From: G963675935 sp963823895
GTDB taxonomy: Bacteria; Planctomycetota; Planctomycetia; Pirellulales; Thermoguttaceae
Direction: 5' to 3'
Length of the DNA: 64,000 bases
Assembly: GCA_963823895.1 (NCBI GenBank)
Contig: CAWGNG010000045.1
Location: forward strand, 22,130-86,129
Below, one piece after another: positions 50,586 through 59,576 of the stretch. How positions within the stretch are numbered: the first letter of the stretch is position 1; each line of letters opens with the position of its first letter. Below the pieces are notes generated by a model, which was given only the letters and a program-made list of their open reading frames with translations, was not told the origin of the DNA and did no database searches. Made by a program: the position numbers and the translations under genes.

Positions 50586-51065
50586 TCAGTTCCACCACGA
50601 TCGTTCGCTTGCGGCGGAACGTTGCAGGAGTCTCCGCGTTACTGTCCATTCAAGGGACGACTCCGGCTGCGGAGGCTGCCGATTACGTCTCGCCGCCGCC
50701 AACATGCCGGCGCACGTCGCGACGCCCCAGCAACACGCCGTTCCCAACGCAATGCCGATCAAGTCTCGAAGCCAATCCGTCCATCTCGGCGTTCTCGTAA
50801 CCGTGAAGTGCTGGCCGATCTCCGTCAGTCCGCCGTAGATCGCCAGGATGAGCACGATGCTCCATCGCGGCATCGGCCAGCGAGTCGTCAACGCCAAGAC
50901 GGCCAGCACGCAAAAACTGATGATGTGCGCCGCGGGGTGCAGCATCTGCAACAACCACGGCCATTCTCCCTTGATGCCGATTAACCAGTCCGGATGATTG
51001 GCCAACAGCAACATGGTCAAAAAGACTGCATAACCGAGGCAGATAATCCTCATCAACCACTGCAT
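50586..51065 (-). CDS. VanZ-family membrane protein
   Basis: 159 residues, four TM segments. Conserved VanZ elements: KGEWPWLLQMLHPAAHIISFCVLA with the central His, and TEIGQHFTVTRTPRWTDWLRDLIG with Glu-x-x-Q and the W-x-D-x-x-x-D-x-x-G motif. VanZ proteins occur in exosortase/exopolysaccharide loci as well as in glycopeptide resistance; here the first is more likely. Transcribed together with the TPR gene (54-base gap). Confidence 0.85.
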   Translation of the reverse strand: MQWLMRIICLGYAVFLTMLLLANHPDWLIGIKGEWPWLLQMLHPAAHIISFCVLAVLALTTRWPMPRWSIVLILAIYGGLTEIGQHFTVTRTPRWTDWLRDLIGIALGTACCWGVATCAGMLAAARRNRQPPQPESSLEWTVTRRLLQRSAASERSWWN

Positions 51066-51470
51066 GGCTCCCCTCCCTGGTTTCTCGCACGCTTCGCCAT
51101 GCCCGGCGCCCCTTGCCGCAGTGAAGTCAGTCTCAATCGACGAAAGCTCCCAAAACCAGACCGGCTCCCGAGCCGCGCCGTGAACACGATGAGGTCAGAC
51201 GTTCCGAGCGTCTGCAAAACCGCCACGCGGCCCCCGGCGTCTCTTACCGGAAACTCCTGCCGGTCAGCCAAGTATACTCCCCCTTGCCCACGCAAGCGTC
51301 GGTATGGCACCCGACCGGCGACGATTTTCTCGAGCAGGTCCTGTCAATTAAATTCATTCTAATGGAAAACACCGCGGTTGCAAGCCAGGGACCACACTCG
51401 GGACGCACTATAACCCAGCCGTGCGGGTGTACTCCACCGGCTTCCAACTCCTGCACCAGCGAAGAGATCT
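51066..51470. other. Gap between bioD and vanZ, possible decayed small gene
   Basis: 405 bases. On the minus strand a GTG-started 85-codon frame (51053-51310, GVYLADRQEFPVRDAGGRVA) overlaps the vanZ start and has some protein-like character, but it has no ribosome binding site or known family. Nothing else seen. Confidence 0.35.
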
Positions 51471-52162
51471 TTATCGTGCCAGCGAGAACCAATCCACCTT
51501 CCCATCCGCCTCCTCGCCGCCCCACGCCACCTCGGCCAGGATTGGGGGCACGCATCGGGCCGCTAACTCCCCGCGATTTTGCGACAAACTGACGTCATCG
51601 GCCGCCGGAATCGCCGGATGGTTCAAGACCACGCCGGCAATCGGAAGCCCTCCGCGAAAGACCGCGGCGGCGATCAACGTCTGCAACGTCTGGTTGATTG
51701 TCCCCAGCGCATTCGCGCAACCACTACAAGCGGAAATCCAAACTCCTCGACCAGATCGGCGACGTACTCATCCTCGCCCAGCGGCGACATCAGTCCGCCG
51801 GCCCCCTCGACCAAAATGATCTCCGAACGCTCGCGCCAGTACTCGATGCCCTGACGGAGCCGGCCTGCGTCGAGTCGGCGTCCCTCGGACAAGGCTGCCA
51901 AGTGGGGCGCCAGCGGGGCTGCGAAGCATTGCGGGCAAACGCGATCGAACTGGCCCGGTCGGTCGGCGGCATTCCACAGCGCCACGGCGTCGTCCGACAC
52001 GAGCACGCCGTCGCTTAGTGAACAACCGCTGGCCGCCGGTTTGTAGACCCCGACTTTGCGGCCCTCGGCGACAAGTCGCCGCGCGATGATTGCCGCCACG
52101 TAGGTCTTGCCCACCCCCGTATCCGTGCCGGTGATGAACAATCCGGGAATTCTCTGCATCAT
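51471..52162 (-). CDS. bioD: Dethiobiotin synthetase, frameshifted
   Basis: Closes the ureido ring of dethiobiotin from diaminopelargonic acid, CO2 and ATP. The P-loop FITGTDTGVGKTYVAAII, YKPAASG and ILVEGAGGLMSPLGED are intact. The first frame ends abnormally (RMRWGQSTRRCRR), while the next frame resumes with TLIAAAVFRGGLPIAGVVLN to a stop at 51471. Adding one A at about 51712 gives VARNALGTINQTLQTLIAAA, the normal BioD sequence of about 230 residues. So a single-base deletion in an A-run splits it. It overlaps aroE by 4 bases. Confidence 0.85.
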
Positions 52163-53007
52163 AGCCCAAGAAACTCTTCCGCCGCCTCGCGCAATACCTG
52201 ACGACTGGGATCAACGCCGGTCCAAAGCCGTAAGCCGATGGCCACCTGCTCGATGAACATCGTCAGGCCGTCGATGGTCTTGCAACCGCGCCGTCGGGCT
52301 TCACCCAGCAACCAGGTCTCGGGGCAATTGACGGTCACGTCCGCCACAAGCAGCCCCGGCCGAAGCGTGTCGATCACAATCGGCAGCCGCGCGTCGCCGT
52401 CCTCCTGTTCGATGCTCGTGGCATTGACGAGCAACTCGGCTTCTATCGGCACGTGATAATCGTCCAGCCAAGAAACGGACGAAACCGTCGCGGCGAACTT
52501 GCCCGACAGCGTGCCGACCAACTCGCCGGCGTGGCTGTCCGTGCGATTGACGATGGTAATGCCGGCGACGCCTGCCGCCGCCAATTCGACCGCCACCGCC
52601 CGCGCAATCTGCCCGGCGCCCAGCACTACCGCCATCTTGCCGGCCGGGTCGAGTGTCGGGCGAATCGCCTCCACCACCCCCTTGCCCGCGGTGTTTTCGC
52701 CGACCAGGGCTTTCTCCTCGCGGAGGAGGAGATTGACCGCGCCGATCATCGCCGCCGTGTCGGTCGTGCGATCCAGCAGAGGAATCACGGCCTGCCGATG
52801 CGGCGGGGCACAATGGGCGCCGCGAAACCCCAGCGCCCGCAAACCGCGCACCGCATCGCCAAGATCGTCCGGGCCGACCTCGAAGGTGAGGTATCGCCAA
52901 TCGAGGTCATGATGGGCGACCGCCTTCTCGATCATGTACTGCGTTGGGTTTCCGCCCACGGGACAAGCCAGCAAGGCCAGCAGCGGTTGTACGGCGGAAC
53001 TGGGCAT
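52159..53007 (-). CDS. AroE-like shikimate dehydrogenase paralogue lacking catalytic residues
   Basis: 282 residues with the AroE fold: N-terminal substrate domain, VVLGAGQIARAVAVELAAAG Rossmann loop, IVNRT, LLVNATS and a C-terminal LTMFIEQVAIGLRLWTG. The usual SLS substrate serines are replaced (GGNPTQ), the catalytic Lys of the IPHK motif is Arg (APPHRQ), and the catalytic Asp of ENTDG is Ala (ENTAGKG). It therefore probably does not reduce dehydroshikimate in the normal way. Start at 53007 (MPSSAVQPLLALLACPVGG); 16 extra upstream residues derive from repeat sequence. Coupled to bioD. Confidence 0.8.
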   Translation of the reverse strand: MPSSAVQPLLALLACPVGGNPTQYMIEKAVAHHDLDWRYLTFEVGPDDLGDAVRGLRALGFRGAHCAPPHRQAVIPLLDRTTDTAAMIGAVNLLLREEKALVGENTAGKGVVEAIRPTLDPAGKMAVVLGAGQIARAVAVELAAAGVAGITIVNRTDSHAGELVGTLSGKFAATVSSVSWLDDYHVPIEAELLVNATSIEQEDGDARLPIVIDTLRPGLLVADVTVNCPETWLLGEARRRGCKTIDGLTMFIEQVAIGLRLWTGVDPSRQVLREAAEEFLGL

Positions 53008-53008
53008 C

Positions 53009-53096
53009 GTTGAGTGTTGATTGCTGATTACCGAGAACTTCTGGAGCGAATTCAATTAACAATCATAAATCAAAAATCAAAAATCAAAAATCCCCC
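53009..53096. repeat. Heptanucleotide arrays (GTTGATT and ATCAAAA types)
   Basis: Three units GTTGAGT, GTTGATT, GCTGATT at 53009-53029 and six at 53055-53096 (ATTAACA, ATCATAA, three ATCAAAA, ATCCCCC). They fill the region upstream of the minus-strand aroE start. Confidence 0.75.
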
Positions 53097-53101
53097 CTTG
53101 T

Positions 53102-53218
53102 TGGCGGAAGCCCGCCGCGGGACTGCCCGAAATTTCGTGTCAGCGAGAGCAAGTAGGTCCCGCCTGCCGGGCGGGACTTGTGATATGTGCCCTTACACAA
53201 AATTCTGTACAGGCCCCC
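53102..53218. repeat. Palindromic element, family N
   Basis: Central hairpin GTCCCGCC-TGCC-GGGCGGGAC (53157-53176) inside imperfect arms CGAAATTTCGTGT and ACACAAAATTCTGT. No gene in the 227-base gap. Confidence 0.55.
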
Positions 53219-53234
53219 CGCCGCTTTCCGTGGC

Positions 53235-53693
53235 TCATTTGGCCGCCTTGGCCGGAGCTTTTTCGGACTCCTTCGAGCGTTGCTTCGGTGTCGGGGTCGC
53301 TGGCGTTTTCGGCTTCTCGTAAACGACGCCAGTTACCTGTCTGAAGTCCGATGCAAAGACCACGCCGCCGGAATCGGTCGGCTGGAGCCGGATTAGCGGA
53401 ACCCCGGCAGCCGACAGGGTAATGATCAATCCCTCCTTCGTTTTCGGGTCAGTCGCGGCAACCACCGTTGGCCGCCCATTTGGCCCGGCAATCAGCAGTT
53501 CCCTGCACTGGATGTCCCGAGCAGCAAATCCTCCGGCTATCGCCTTATCGACTTGCAGTTCGCCGCACCGAAGCTTCGCGGCCGTCACTTCGTTCGCCTG
53601 GAAATGCCCCGAGGGGGCAAACTTGTCGCGCATCACGATTCCGAGAGTCAAGAAAAGCAACGGATAGACGACCCAGCGTTCGCGCGTAGACAT
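53235..53693 (-). CDS. Hypothetical protein with N-terminal membrane anchor
   Basis: 152 residues. One TM helix (RWVVYPLLFLTLGIVMRD), then a beta-strand-rich domain (ELQVDKAIAGGFAARDIQCR, TVVAATDPKTKEGLIITLSA, GVPLIRLQPTDSGG), and a Lys/Pro/Ala-rich tail. Similar short anchored beta-repeat proteins occur in planctomycetes; no function known. GGAGGA lies 7 bases before the ATG at 53693. Confidence 0.7.
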   Translation of the reverse strand: MSTRERWVVYPLLFLTLGIVMRDKFAPSGHFQANEVTAAKLRCGELQVDKAIAGGFAARDIQCRELLIAGPNGRPTVVAATDPKTKEGLIITLSAAGVPLIRLQPTDSGGVVFASDFRQVTGVVYEKPKTPATPTPKQRSKESEKAPAKAAK

Positions 53694-53751
53694 CACGGAA
53701 TCCTCCAATTAGCCAAATCTTCCTAAACAACCAGTCTTCACGCCTTTAGGT

Positions 53752-53907
53752 GTCGCGTCAAATCAAATTGACGAATTTCTCCTGTTGGAACGCCCTCCGC
53801 GGCGTTCCGTGTTCGGTAGCCCTTCCGCAGAGTTCGCGCCCGCCAGGAAAACGCCGTTTTTCGCCCCTCCCGGAACGCCGCGGAGGGCGTTCCCTACAGC
53901 ACCATTT
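53752..53907 (-). repeat. MITE-like element, family B, copy 3 (156 bp)
   Basis: Same outer flank GTCGCGTCAAATCAAATTGA as copy 1 and core arms GGAACGCCCTCCGCGGCG and GGAGGGCGTTCCCTACAG, but with a longer, divergent loop and a shorter right flank. Confidence 0.8.
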
Positions 53908-54044
53908 AGTCCCGCCGTCCGGCCATGGCAATTCGAGTGTGAACATATCGCTCCATAGCGTCCGCGAAAAGGGGGGAAATGGGAAAAACGCCGTTGCATT
54001 CGGGCGACAGCCCCGGCTACAATCGCCGCCCAATAGGCTGACAT

Positions 54045-54088
54045 GGGGACTGTCCTAATTTTCGGTCAACGAAAATGGGACTGTCCCC
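54045..54088. repeat. Palindromic element, family H, copy 2
   Basis: GGGGACTGTCCTAATTTTCG with inverse arm CGAAAATGGGACTGTCCCC, 44 bp. Shares the GGGGACTG...TTTTCGG frame with the copy at 39572. Confidence 0.75.
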
Positions 54089-54165
54089 CTTGGTGTGACG
54101 CGTACTTCCCGGGCGGGCCGTACGCCCGCGCTCCGCCGGTTGCTCGCCTCATTCACGGATGCACT

Positions 54166-55701
54166 ATGGGTAGTCGGTCGAGCCGATGGCTGATTCTCTT
54201 GCTGGCGGCGGCGACGGTCTGGGGGTTCCTCGACGTCCGCCGCCGTGGATACCCGTATCCCGAGTGCCCCGAAGAGCACAGAACCGATCTGACGGTCTAC
54301 ACCGAAGCGGGCGCCGCCTTCTTCGACGGCCGCAACCCCTATGAAGTCACCAATCCCAGGGGCTGGACCTATCTGTATCCGCCGCTGTTCGCCCTGCTGC
54401 TGGCCCCGTTGCATCCCTTGCCGATGCAAGACCAGGTGACAGTCTGGTTCTTCGTAAACCTGTTAATCTGCTGGGGCTGCTACCGCGAGTGCCGCCGCAT
54501 TGTGACGATTGTATCTGATGAAGACCCGCGCGTCCGCGCCGCGTGGACACGTTGGCTCCCCTGGTTGGGCGTGGCCGCCGTGGCCGCCGCCGCGCTGCCG
54601 ACACTGAACTGTCTGCAACGCGGCCAGGTTGGCATCGTCAAAATGTACCTGCTGCTGCTGGGACTCCGCGTAATCCTCAACGGCCGCTCTGTTCGCTCCT
54701 GGCTCACCGGCGGCGTCGTGCTGGCTTTGCCCGTCGTCCTGAAAATCGTGCCGGCGCTGCCCGTCGGGTTCCTCTTGTTCCTGCAACTTGCCGAATGGGG
54801 CTGGAGCTACCTGAAGCGCCGAGCACCCGGTGGGGCAGACATTCGAGCACCCGGTGGGGCAGACATTCCTGTCTGCCATATGACGGCCGGCGAATCAGGC
54901 AGACAAGAATGTCTGCCCCACCGGGTCCGCTGCGGCGTCCGCTTTACTTCATCGACCCTCGGCTTCTCTCTCGGACTGGTTCTGTTCTTCCTTATCGTCC
55001 CGGCGATGCTGGTCGGATGGAGCGCCAACCTGCACCACTTGGACACGTGGGGGCGGTTCATGCTCACCAAGGCCGACAACGGCGGAATGGACCCGCGCTC
55101 AGGCAATTCCCATTCCGCCCGCAATCAGAGTCTGCAAAACGCGGCGTACCGCTTGGGCAACTTCGGCTCGCACGTCTTTGCCGACGGACCGGATGATCGG
55201 CTGGTCGAAAACTTCGACGCCCCAAAGATGGCGATGGATTCGCCCGCCTCCGACTGCTTCCTGTTCCTGTCGCGCGCGATGCTCGGACTGGCCCTGTTGG
55301 CCTTGGGCGTTCGGCTTGCCCGGCAACCCGGCAACAAACTGAACATGGCCACGGGCTTCGCCCTGGCGTGCGTCACGATGCTGGCGGTCTCGCCGGTGGC
55401 CCGTGCCCATTATTTCCTGCTGCTCGCCCCCGCCATCCTGTTGGTTCCGCTCTGGCTCGACCGTCACGGCCGCCCCCAGGCAGGCGTCGTCATGGCCGCG
55501 ATCCCGCCCGTGCTATCCGTCCTGCACTACGTTCTGCTCCCCTACGGCGGTCGCGTCGGCCTGCTCGGCTTTGGAACGACGGCCTGGCTAATGGCGGCAA
55601 TGGTGCTGATCGCCCGAACGGATTGGGCATTGTCCCGTACGGCGGAAGGAAAACCAGCCCCGGCCGACACGATCGGGATGGCGCTCAACCACGCAGCATA
55701 G
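54166..55701 (+). CDS. GT87-like (DUF2029) polyprenol-phosphate-dependent glycosyltransferase
   Basis: 511 residues, about ten TM helices. LTVYTEAGAAFFDGRNPYEV and the LYPPLFALLLAPLHPLP stretch in the first periplasmic loop are hallmarks of DUF2029/GT87 enzymes, which transfer mannose or arabinose from a lipid-linked donor. A run of ~35 residues near 220-254 (RAPGGADIRAPGGADI...) is encoded by an in-frame palindromic insertion between TM helices and is not part of the family fold. The ATG at 54166 was chosen; upstream codons run through repeats. Single-gene unit. Confidence 0.8.
   Translation: MGSRSSRWLILLLAAATVWGFLDVRRRGYPYPECPEEHRTDLTVYTEAGAAFFDGRNPYEVTNPRGWTYLYPPLFALLLAPLHPLPMQDQVTVWFFVNLLICWGCYRECRRIVTIVSDEDPRVRAAWTRWLPWLGVAAVAAAALPTLNCLQRGQVGIVKMYLLLLGLRVILNGRSVRSWLTGGVVLALPVVLKIVPALPVGFLLFLQLAEWGWSYLKRRAPGGADIRAPGGADIPVCHMTAGESGRQECLPHRVRCGVRFTSSTLGFSLGLVLFFLIVPAMLVGWSANLHHLDTWGRFMLTKADNGGMDPRSGNSHSARNQSLQNAAYRLGNFGSHVFADGPDDRLVENFDAPKMAMDSPASDCFLFLSRAMLGLALLALGVRLARQPGNKLNMATGFALACVTMLAVSPVARAHYFLLLAPAILLVPLWLDRHGRPQAGVVMAAIPPVLSVLHYVLLPYGGRVGLLGFGTTAWLMAAMVLIARTDWALSRTAEGKPAPADTIGMALNHAA
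54821..54926. repeat. Palindromic element, family E, inside the GT87 gene
   Basis: A 24-base unit (GAGCACCCGGTGGGGCAGAC then ATTC) is duplicated exactly at 54821-54868, and its inverse ends the element (GAATGTCTGCCCCACCGGGT). The duplication keeps the frame and repeats RAPGGADI. Confidence 0.8.
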
Positions 55702-55724
55702 ACCCGTTGCGTCGCTTGCTGGCC

Positions 55725-56945
55725 CTACTTGTGCAACGGCACCTCCGTCGCGGTCGCTTCCGGCTTCTTGAGCAACTCCTTGAACTTCGCCCGCACCTTG
55801 GCCACTTTCGGCAGCGCGACAGAGCGGATGTAAGGCTGATGCGGATTGCAGGCGACGTAGTTCTGATGATGGGCTTCGGCGGGATAAAACGCCTTGAGCG
55901 GCTCCAGAGTGGTCACGATCGGATGGCGGAACGCTTTCGCGTCGGTCAGATCGGCGATCATCGCCTCGGCGATCTGCTTCTGCTCTTCGTTGGCGTAGAA
56001 GATGGCCGAGCGGTACTGCGTGCCGACGTCGTGCTCCTGCCGGTTCAGCGTCGTCGGATCGTGCGTGGCGAAATGGACCTTCAATAGCGTCTCGTAGGAG
56101 ATCTTCCGTGGATCGTAGATGATGCGGACCGATTCGGCGTGGCCGGTCAGTCCGGTCGAGACGCTTTCGTAGTTGGCGGTGCTGGCGTCGCCGCCGGCAT
56201 AGCCGCTGGTGACGTCCAAAACGCCGTTAAGCTGGCGAAAGACGGCTTCGACGCACCAGAAGCATCCGCCGGCGAAGACCGCCTCGGCGTGCCTCCGGTC
56301 CTGGCCCGCCTTCACCGGATCGGCCGCGGCGGGAATGGCCAGGGCCGCCTCAGGCTCGGCGATCGTCTTGAGTTGATCGGTGGCGACGAATCGTAGCGCC
56401 GCCGAGTTCAGGCAGTATCGCTGGCCGGTCGGCGGCGGGCCGTCGTCGAACAAGTGCCCAAGATGCGCACCGCAGCGCCGGCAGAGGATTTCGGTGCGGA
56501 CCATGTGATGGCTCGTATCACGCCGCTCGACAATGTTCTCCTTGGCGGCCGGTTCGAAGAAGCTGGGCCAACCGCTGCCCGAGTGGAACTTCGCCTTCGA
56601 CTCGAACAACGGAAGATTGCAGCAGACGCAGACGTAGATGCCCGGCTCCTTGTTGTTCAGCAGGCCGCCGCAGAAAGCCGCCTCGGTGTTCTTGCTGCGG
56701 GTGATGCGGTATTGCTCCGGCGTCAGCCGCTGCCGCCACTCGGCGTCGGAGAGGACCACCGCCGGAACTTCGACCGGACCGCTGAGTTTGCCGTCGGCGT
56801 CAATCACCCGCACGCGCACGTACGACATCGCTTTCTCCTTCGGCCTGGACCGCGACTTGGTTGCGGCCGCGGCATCCATCGCACCGCCGCAGCCGGTTGC
56901 AACCAGCAGGATCATCGACAATAGAGAACTTGTCTGCAACCGCAT
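55725..56945 (-). CDS. msrBA: Bifunctional peptide methionine sulfoxide reductase MsrB-MsrA, lipoprotein
   Basis: 406 residues. Lipobox LVATGC at the N-terminus, so likely anchored outside the cytoplasm. MsrB comes first: zinc Cys pairs CVCC and CRRC, SGSGWPSFFEP and catalytic Cys in RYCLNSAALRF. MsrA follows with AVFAGGCFWCVEAVFRQLNG, GYAGG and GTQYRSAIFY. It repairs both R- and S-methionine sulfoxide in exported proteins. The order MsrB-MsrA is less common than MsrA-MsrB. Monocistronic. Confidence 0.92.
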   Translation of the reverse strand: MRLQTSSLLSMILLVATGCGGAMDAAAATKSRSRPKEKAMSYVRVRVIDADGKLSGPVEVPAVVLSDAEWRQRLTPEQYRITRSKNTEAAFCGGLLNNKEPGIYVCVCCNLPLFESKAKFHSGSGWPSFFEPAAKENIVERRDTSHHMVRTEILCRRCGAHLGHLFDDGPPPTGQRYCLNSAALRFVATDQLKTIAEPEAALAIPAAADPVKAGQDRRHAEAVFAGGCFWCVEAVFRQLNGVLDVTSGYAGGDASTANYESVSTGLTGHAESVRIIYDPRKISYETLLKVHFATHDPTTLNRQEHDVGTQYRSAIFYANEEQKQIAEAMIADLTDAKAFRHPIVTTLEPLKAFYPAEAHHQNYVACNPHQPYIRSVALPKVAKVRAKFKELLKKPEATATEVPLHK

Positions 56946-57076
56946 TTTCGCCTCGATGCCTCTATTAGGAACTATACGCGGTAAGCAACGGGGATCAAGT
57001 AGGGCGAAATTCCAGCGGATTCGTCACCCGGCGGGGGTACTTCCCATCACGCCGACAATCGGGGATAATCCTAGTA

Positions 57077-57343
57077 ATGAGAAAGAGATGGTTGTTTGCG
57101 GCAATTGTGGTTGTCTTGTGGGGCTGCTCGGCGTCGCCGGAAGAGCCGACGACGAAGCTGGGGAATGAAGTCGTGCGCGTCGAAGCGGACGGCAAGACCG
57201 ATGCCTTCGGCCTGCCGATCGTGATCGTTCTCGACCCGCCGCCGGTGCCGAAGGAGATCGAGGGGCCGTCGTCACCGATAACCGAGACGCCCAAGACGCC
57301 GCCGAAGAAATCGTCGCATCGGCCGCTGAATCTCGGCCTGTAG
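57077..57343 (+). CDS. Small hypothetical lipoprotein
   Basis: 88 residues: signal peptide LFAAIVVVLWGC with lipobox Cys at 17, followed by a short Pro-rich extracytoplasmic region (LDPPPVPKEIEGPSSPITET). Typical of planctomycete lipoproteins with no known role. Its start codon lies 131 bases after the divergent msrBA start. Confidence 0.6.
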   Translation: MRKRWLFAAIVVVLWGCSASPEEPTTKLGNEVVRVEADGKTDAFGLPIVIVLDPPPVPKEIEGPSSPITETPKTPPKKSSHRPLNLGL

Positions 57344-57345
57344 CT

Positions 57346-57416
57346 GTACTCCTCTCGCTCCGCGAGAGGGAAGTGGTGCCGCTGATCCCTTCACGCGGAG
57401 CGTGAAGAGTACGTTC
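57346..57416. repeat. Palindromic element, family F, copy 2
   Basis: GTACTCCTCTCGCTCCGCGA (hairpin CTCTCGC/GCGAGAG), then TTCACGC/GCGTGAA, ending GAGTACGTTC. Same outer frame as 11618-11690 in opposite arm order. Confidence 0.7.
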
Positions 57417-57420
57417 TTCT

Positions 57421-57460
57421 GGTTCCCACGCTCTGCGTGGGAACGAGGGGGCTTTTTCTC
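57421..57460 (+). terminator. Terminator-like hairpin with T-run
   Basis: GTTCCCACGC-TCT-GCGTGGGAAC (10-bp stem) followed by GAGGGGGCTTTTTCTC, between the lipoprotein and cardiolipin synthase genes. Could also be a further palindromic repeat. Confidence 0.6.
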
Positions 57461-57539
57461 GCTCTCGAAGCAAAAACTTTGCTGAACTCTCTACAATGCC
57501 TTGGCGGCCCAGTCTTTTCGAGCGCCGTATACTTGTCGT

Positions 57540-58971
57540 ATGAACGTCTTCTTTTGGACCCAGGTGCTGGCCGCAAGCGAATGGGTGATCCGCTTGACGG
57601 TGCTGCCGATCATTGTGCTACGAAAGGAGAAACCGGCCACCTGCCTGGCATGGCTGGCCATCATCTTCTTCGAGCCCTGGATCGGATTGGGGCTCTACTT
57701 GCTGATCGGCGAGAACCGGCTGGGCCGGCGGCAACTGAATCTCCGCAAGCAGCTTCGCCCGCTGCTGAACACCTTCGAGCATCCCAGCATTGAAGCGAAC
57801 CGTGTCGTTCCCGACGAAACCGACGAGTACAACGTGCTGGCCCAACTGGCCGAGCGTGGCGGCGGTCTGCCAGTCGTGGGCGGCAACGCCATTTCGCTGA
57901 TGTCCGATACCGACGTGGTGATCGACCGGCTGATCGCCGAGATCGACGCCGCCCGGCACCACGTCCACCTGCTGTTCTACATTTTCCAGGACGATTCGGT
58001 GGGCCAGCGGGTGGCCTTGGCCTTGGCCCGGGCGGCGGCGCGGGGTAGTCTGCCGCGTGCTGGCCGATGCCGTCGGTTCGCGGTGGCTCTTCCGCCACTT
58101 GGCCCCTTCGATGCGGCAGCAGGGCGCGCGGGTCTTTCCGGTCCTGCCCGCCAATCTGTGGCGGATTCCTTTTTCGCGGCTCGATCTGCGCAACCATCGC
58201 AAGCTGGCGGTGATCGACGGCGCGGTGGCCTTCACCGGCTCGCAGAACATCGTCGAGGCCAGTTACGGCCACAAGCGTGCGGGCGTCTGGCATGACATCA
58301 TGGCCCGCATCACCGGCCCGGTCGTCCGCCAGTTGCAGAGCATCTTCCTGGAGGACTGGTTCTACGCCTCCGGCGAGTTGCTGGAAGACCCGGGCCTGTT
58401 TCCGACGAGCCATCCTGCCGGTTCGATCGCCATCCAGGTAATCCCGACCGGCCCCGATCAGCAGACCGAGTTGTTCCAGGACCTCGTCGTCCGCTCGATC
58501 TTCCTGGCGCGGCATCGCATCGTCATCACCTCCCCCTATTTCATCCCCAACGAAGCGATGTTGCTGGCGTTGCGTCTGGCCGCGCTGCGCGGCGTGCAGG
58601 TCGATATCGCCATCCCGAAACAGTCGGACCACCGCATGGCCAACGCGGCCGGGGCGTTCTATTGCGACTATTTGATGCGATTCGGCGTCCGCGTGTTCTT
58701 GTTTCAAGAGGGGATGCTGCACGCCAAGACGCTGACGATCGACAACGAGTTGGGCATGTTCGGTTCGGCCAATTACGATATCCGCTCGTTCAGCCTGAAC
58801 TTCGAGTTGAACCTCTTCGTCCACGCCGGCTCGGCCGTCGAAGAGATGCGCCGCCTGCAAGAGGATTACCTGGAGAAATCGTTGCAAGCCATCCCCGGCC
58901 AATGGCCGCCGCAAGAATTGAGCAGCCGGTTGAAGATGAATCTCGCCAAGCTCTTCAGCCCGTTGATGTAG
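57540..58971 (+). CDS. cls: Cardiolipin synthase, frameshifted
   Basis: Condenses two phosphatidylglycerols to cardiolipin. The N-terminal two TM segments (LTVLPIIVLRKEKPATCLAW, IIFFEPWIGLGLYLLIG) and first half are in one frame; from about 58045 the protein continues in the next frame to 58971. HKD motif 1 is present as NHRKLAVIDGAVAFTGSQN and motif 2 as LHAKTLTIDNELGMFGSANY. Removing one G from the GGGG at about 58036 gives ARVVCRVLADAVGSR, the normal sequence. So the enzyme of about 477 residues is probably intact in vivo or recently broken. Confidence 0.85.
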
Positions 58972-59018
58972 GCGACTGTCCACGCAAACGGTACAATGTC
59001 GGTGGAGGGTGATCTGGC

Positions 59019-59450
59019 ATGAAAGCCTTGGAGAGAGTCGTTTACCCAATAGCTGTTCTGATCGCTTTCGCATACGGGCTTGTCGGCTCTTTGTTGCCGT
59101 CGAAGAACGCCTATGCGGAGATTGACGCGCTGTTGGGTCACAACGCTCTTCTAATTGCGGCGGTTGCGATTGCATGCGCTGCACTGTCAGCGGCCACGAT
59201 GTACATTTTCGTGCGAGTGACGCCCCGGCAACCGGCGATTATGCGGTTTTCGCTCAAATGTTTCGTGCTCATGCTACCCGCCGTTGCCCTTGGCCTGGTG
59301 GCGTCGATCTTCCTGGCGGCCGTCGGGGTCTGCAAGATCGCGCAGCCGGTGGGTTTCCTCGCAGTGAGTGCAGCGATGTGGCTGGTCGGCGGTATTGCTG
59401 GCGGCGTGGCGTTCAGGACTTCCACGGAGAATGGGCCTGGCGAACGCTGA
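59019..59450 (+). CDS. Hypothetical membrane protein
   Basis: 143 residues, four TM helices (IAVLIAFAYGLVGSLLP, ALLIAAVAIACAALSAATMY, CFVLMLPAVALGLVASIFLA, VSAAMWLVGGIAGGVAF). GGAGGGTG precedes the ATG. No family recognised. Located just before the REP-flanked transposase. Confidence 0.65.
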   Translation: MKALERVVYPIAVLIAFAYGLVGSLLPSKNAYAEIDALLGHNALLIAAVAIACAALSAATMYIFVRVTPRQPAIMRFSLKCFVLMLPAVALGLVASIFLAAVGVCKIAQPVGFLAVSAAMWLVGGIAGGVAFRTSTENGPGER

Positions 59451-59474
59451 GTGAGCGAGTCGCACTGCGGCGAC

Positions 59475-59566
59475 AGCCCCGAAGGGGCCAAATCGGATAG
59501 CCCAGCGCAAGCGCAGCGCCGCCCTGGGTACGCGGGGCAACGCCCCGTCATAGCCCCGAAGGGGCG
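59475..59566. repeat. REP palindromes left of the RAYT gene (family G)
   Basis: AGCCCCGAAGGGGC at 59475-59488 and again at 59552-59566, with CCCAGCG...CGCCCTGGG and GGGGCAACGCCCC hairpins in between. The same units occur inverted on the other side of the transposase. Confidence 0.8.
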
Positions 59567-59576
59567 CGATGGCGGT

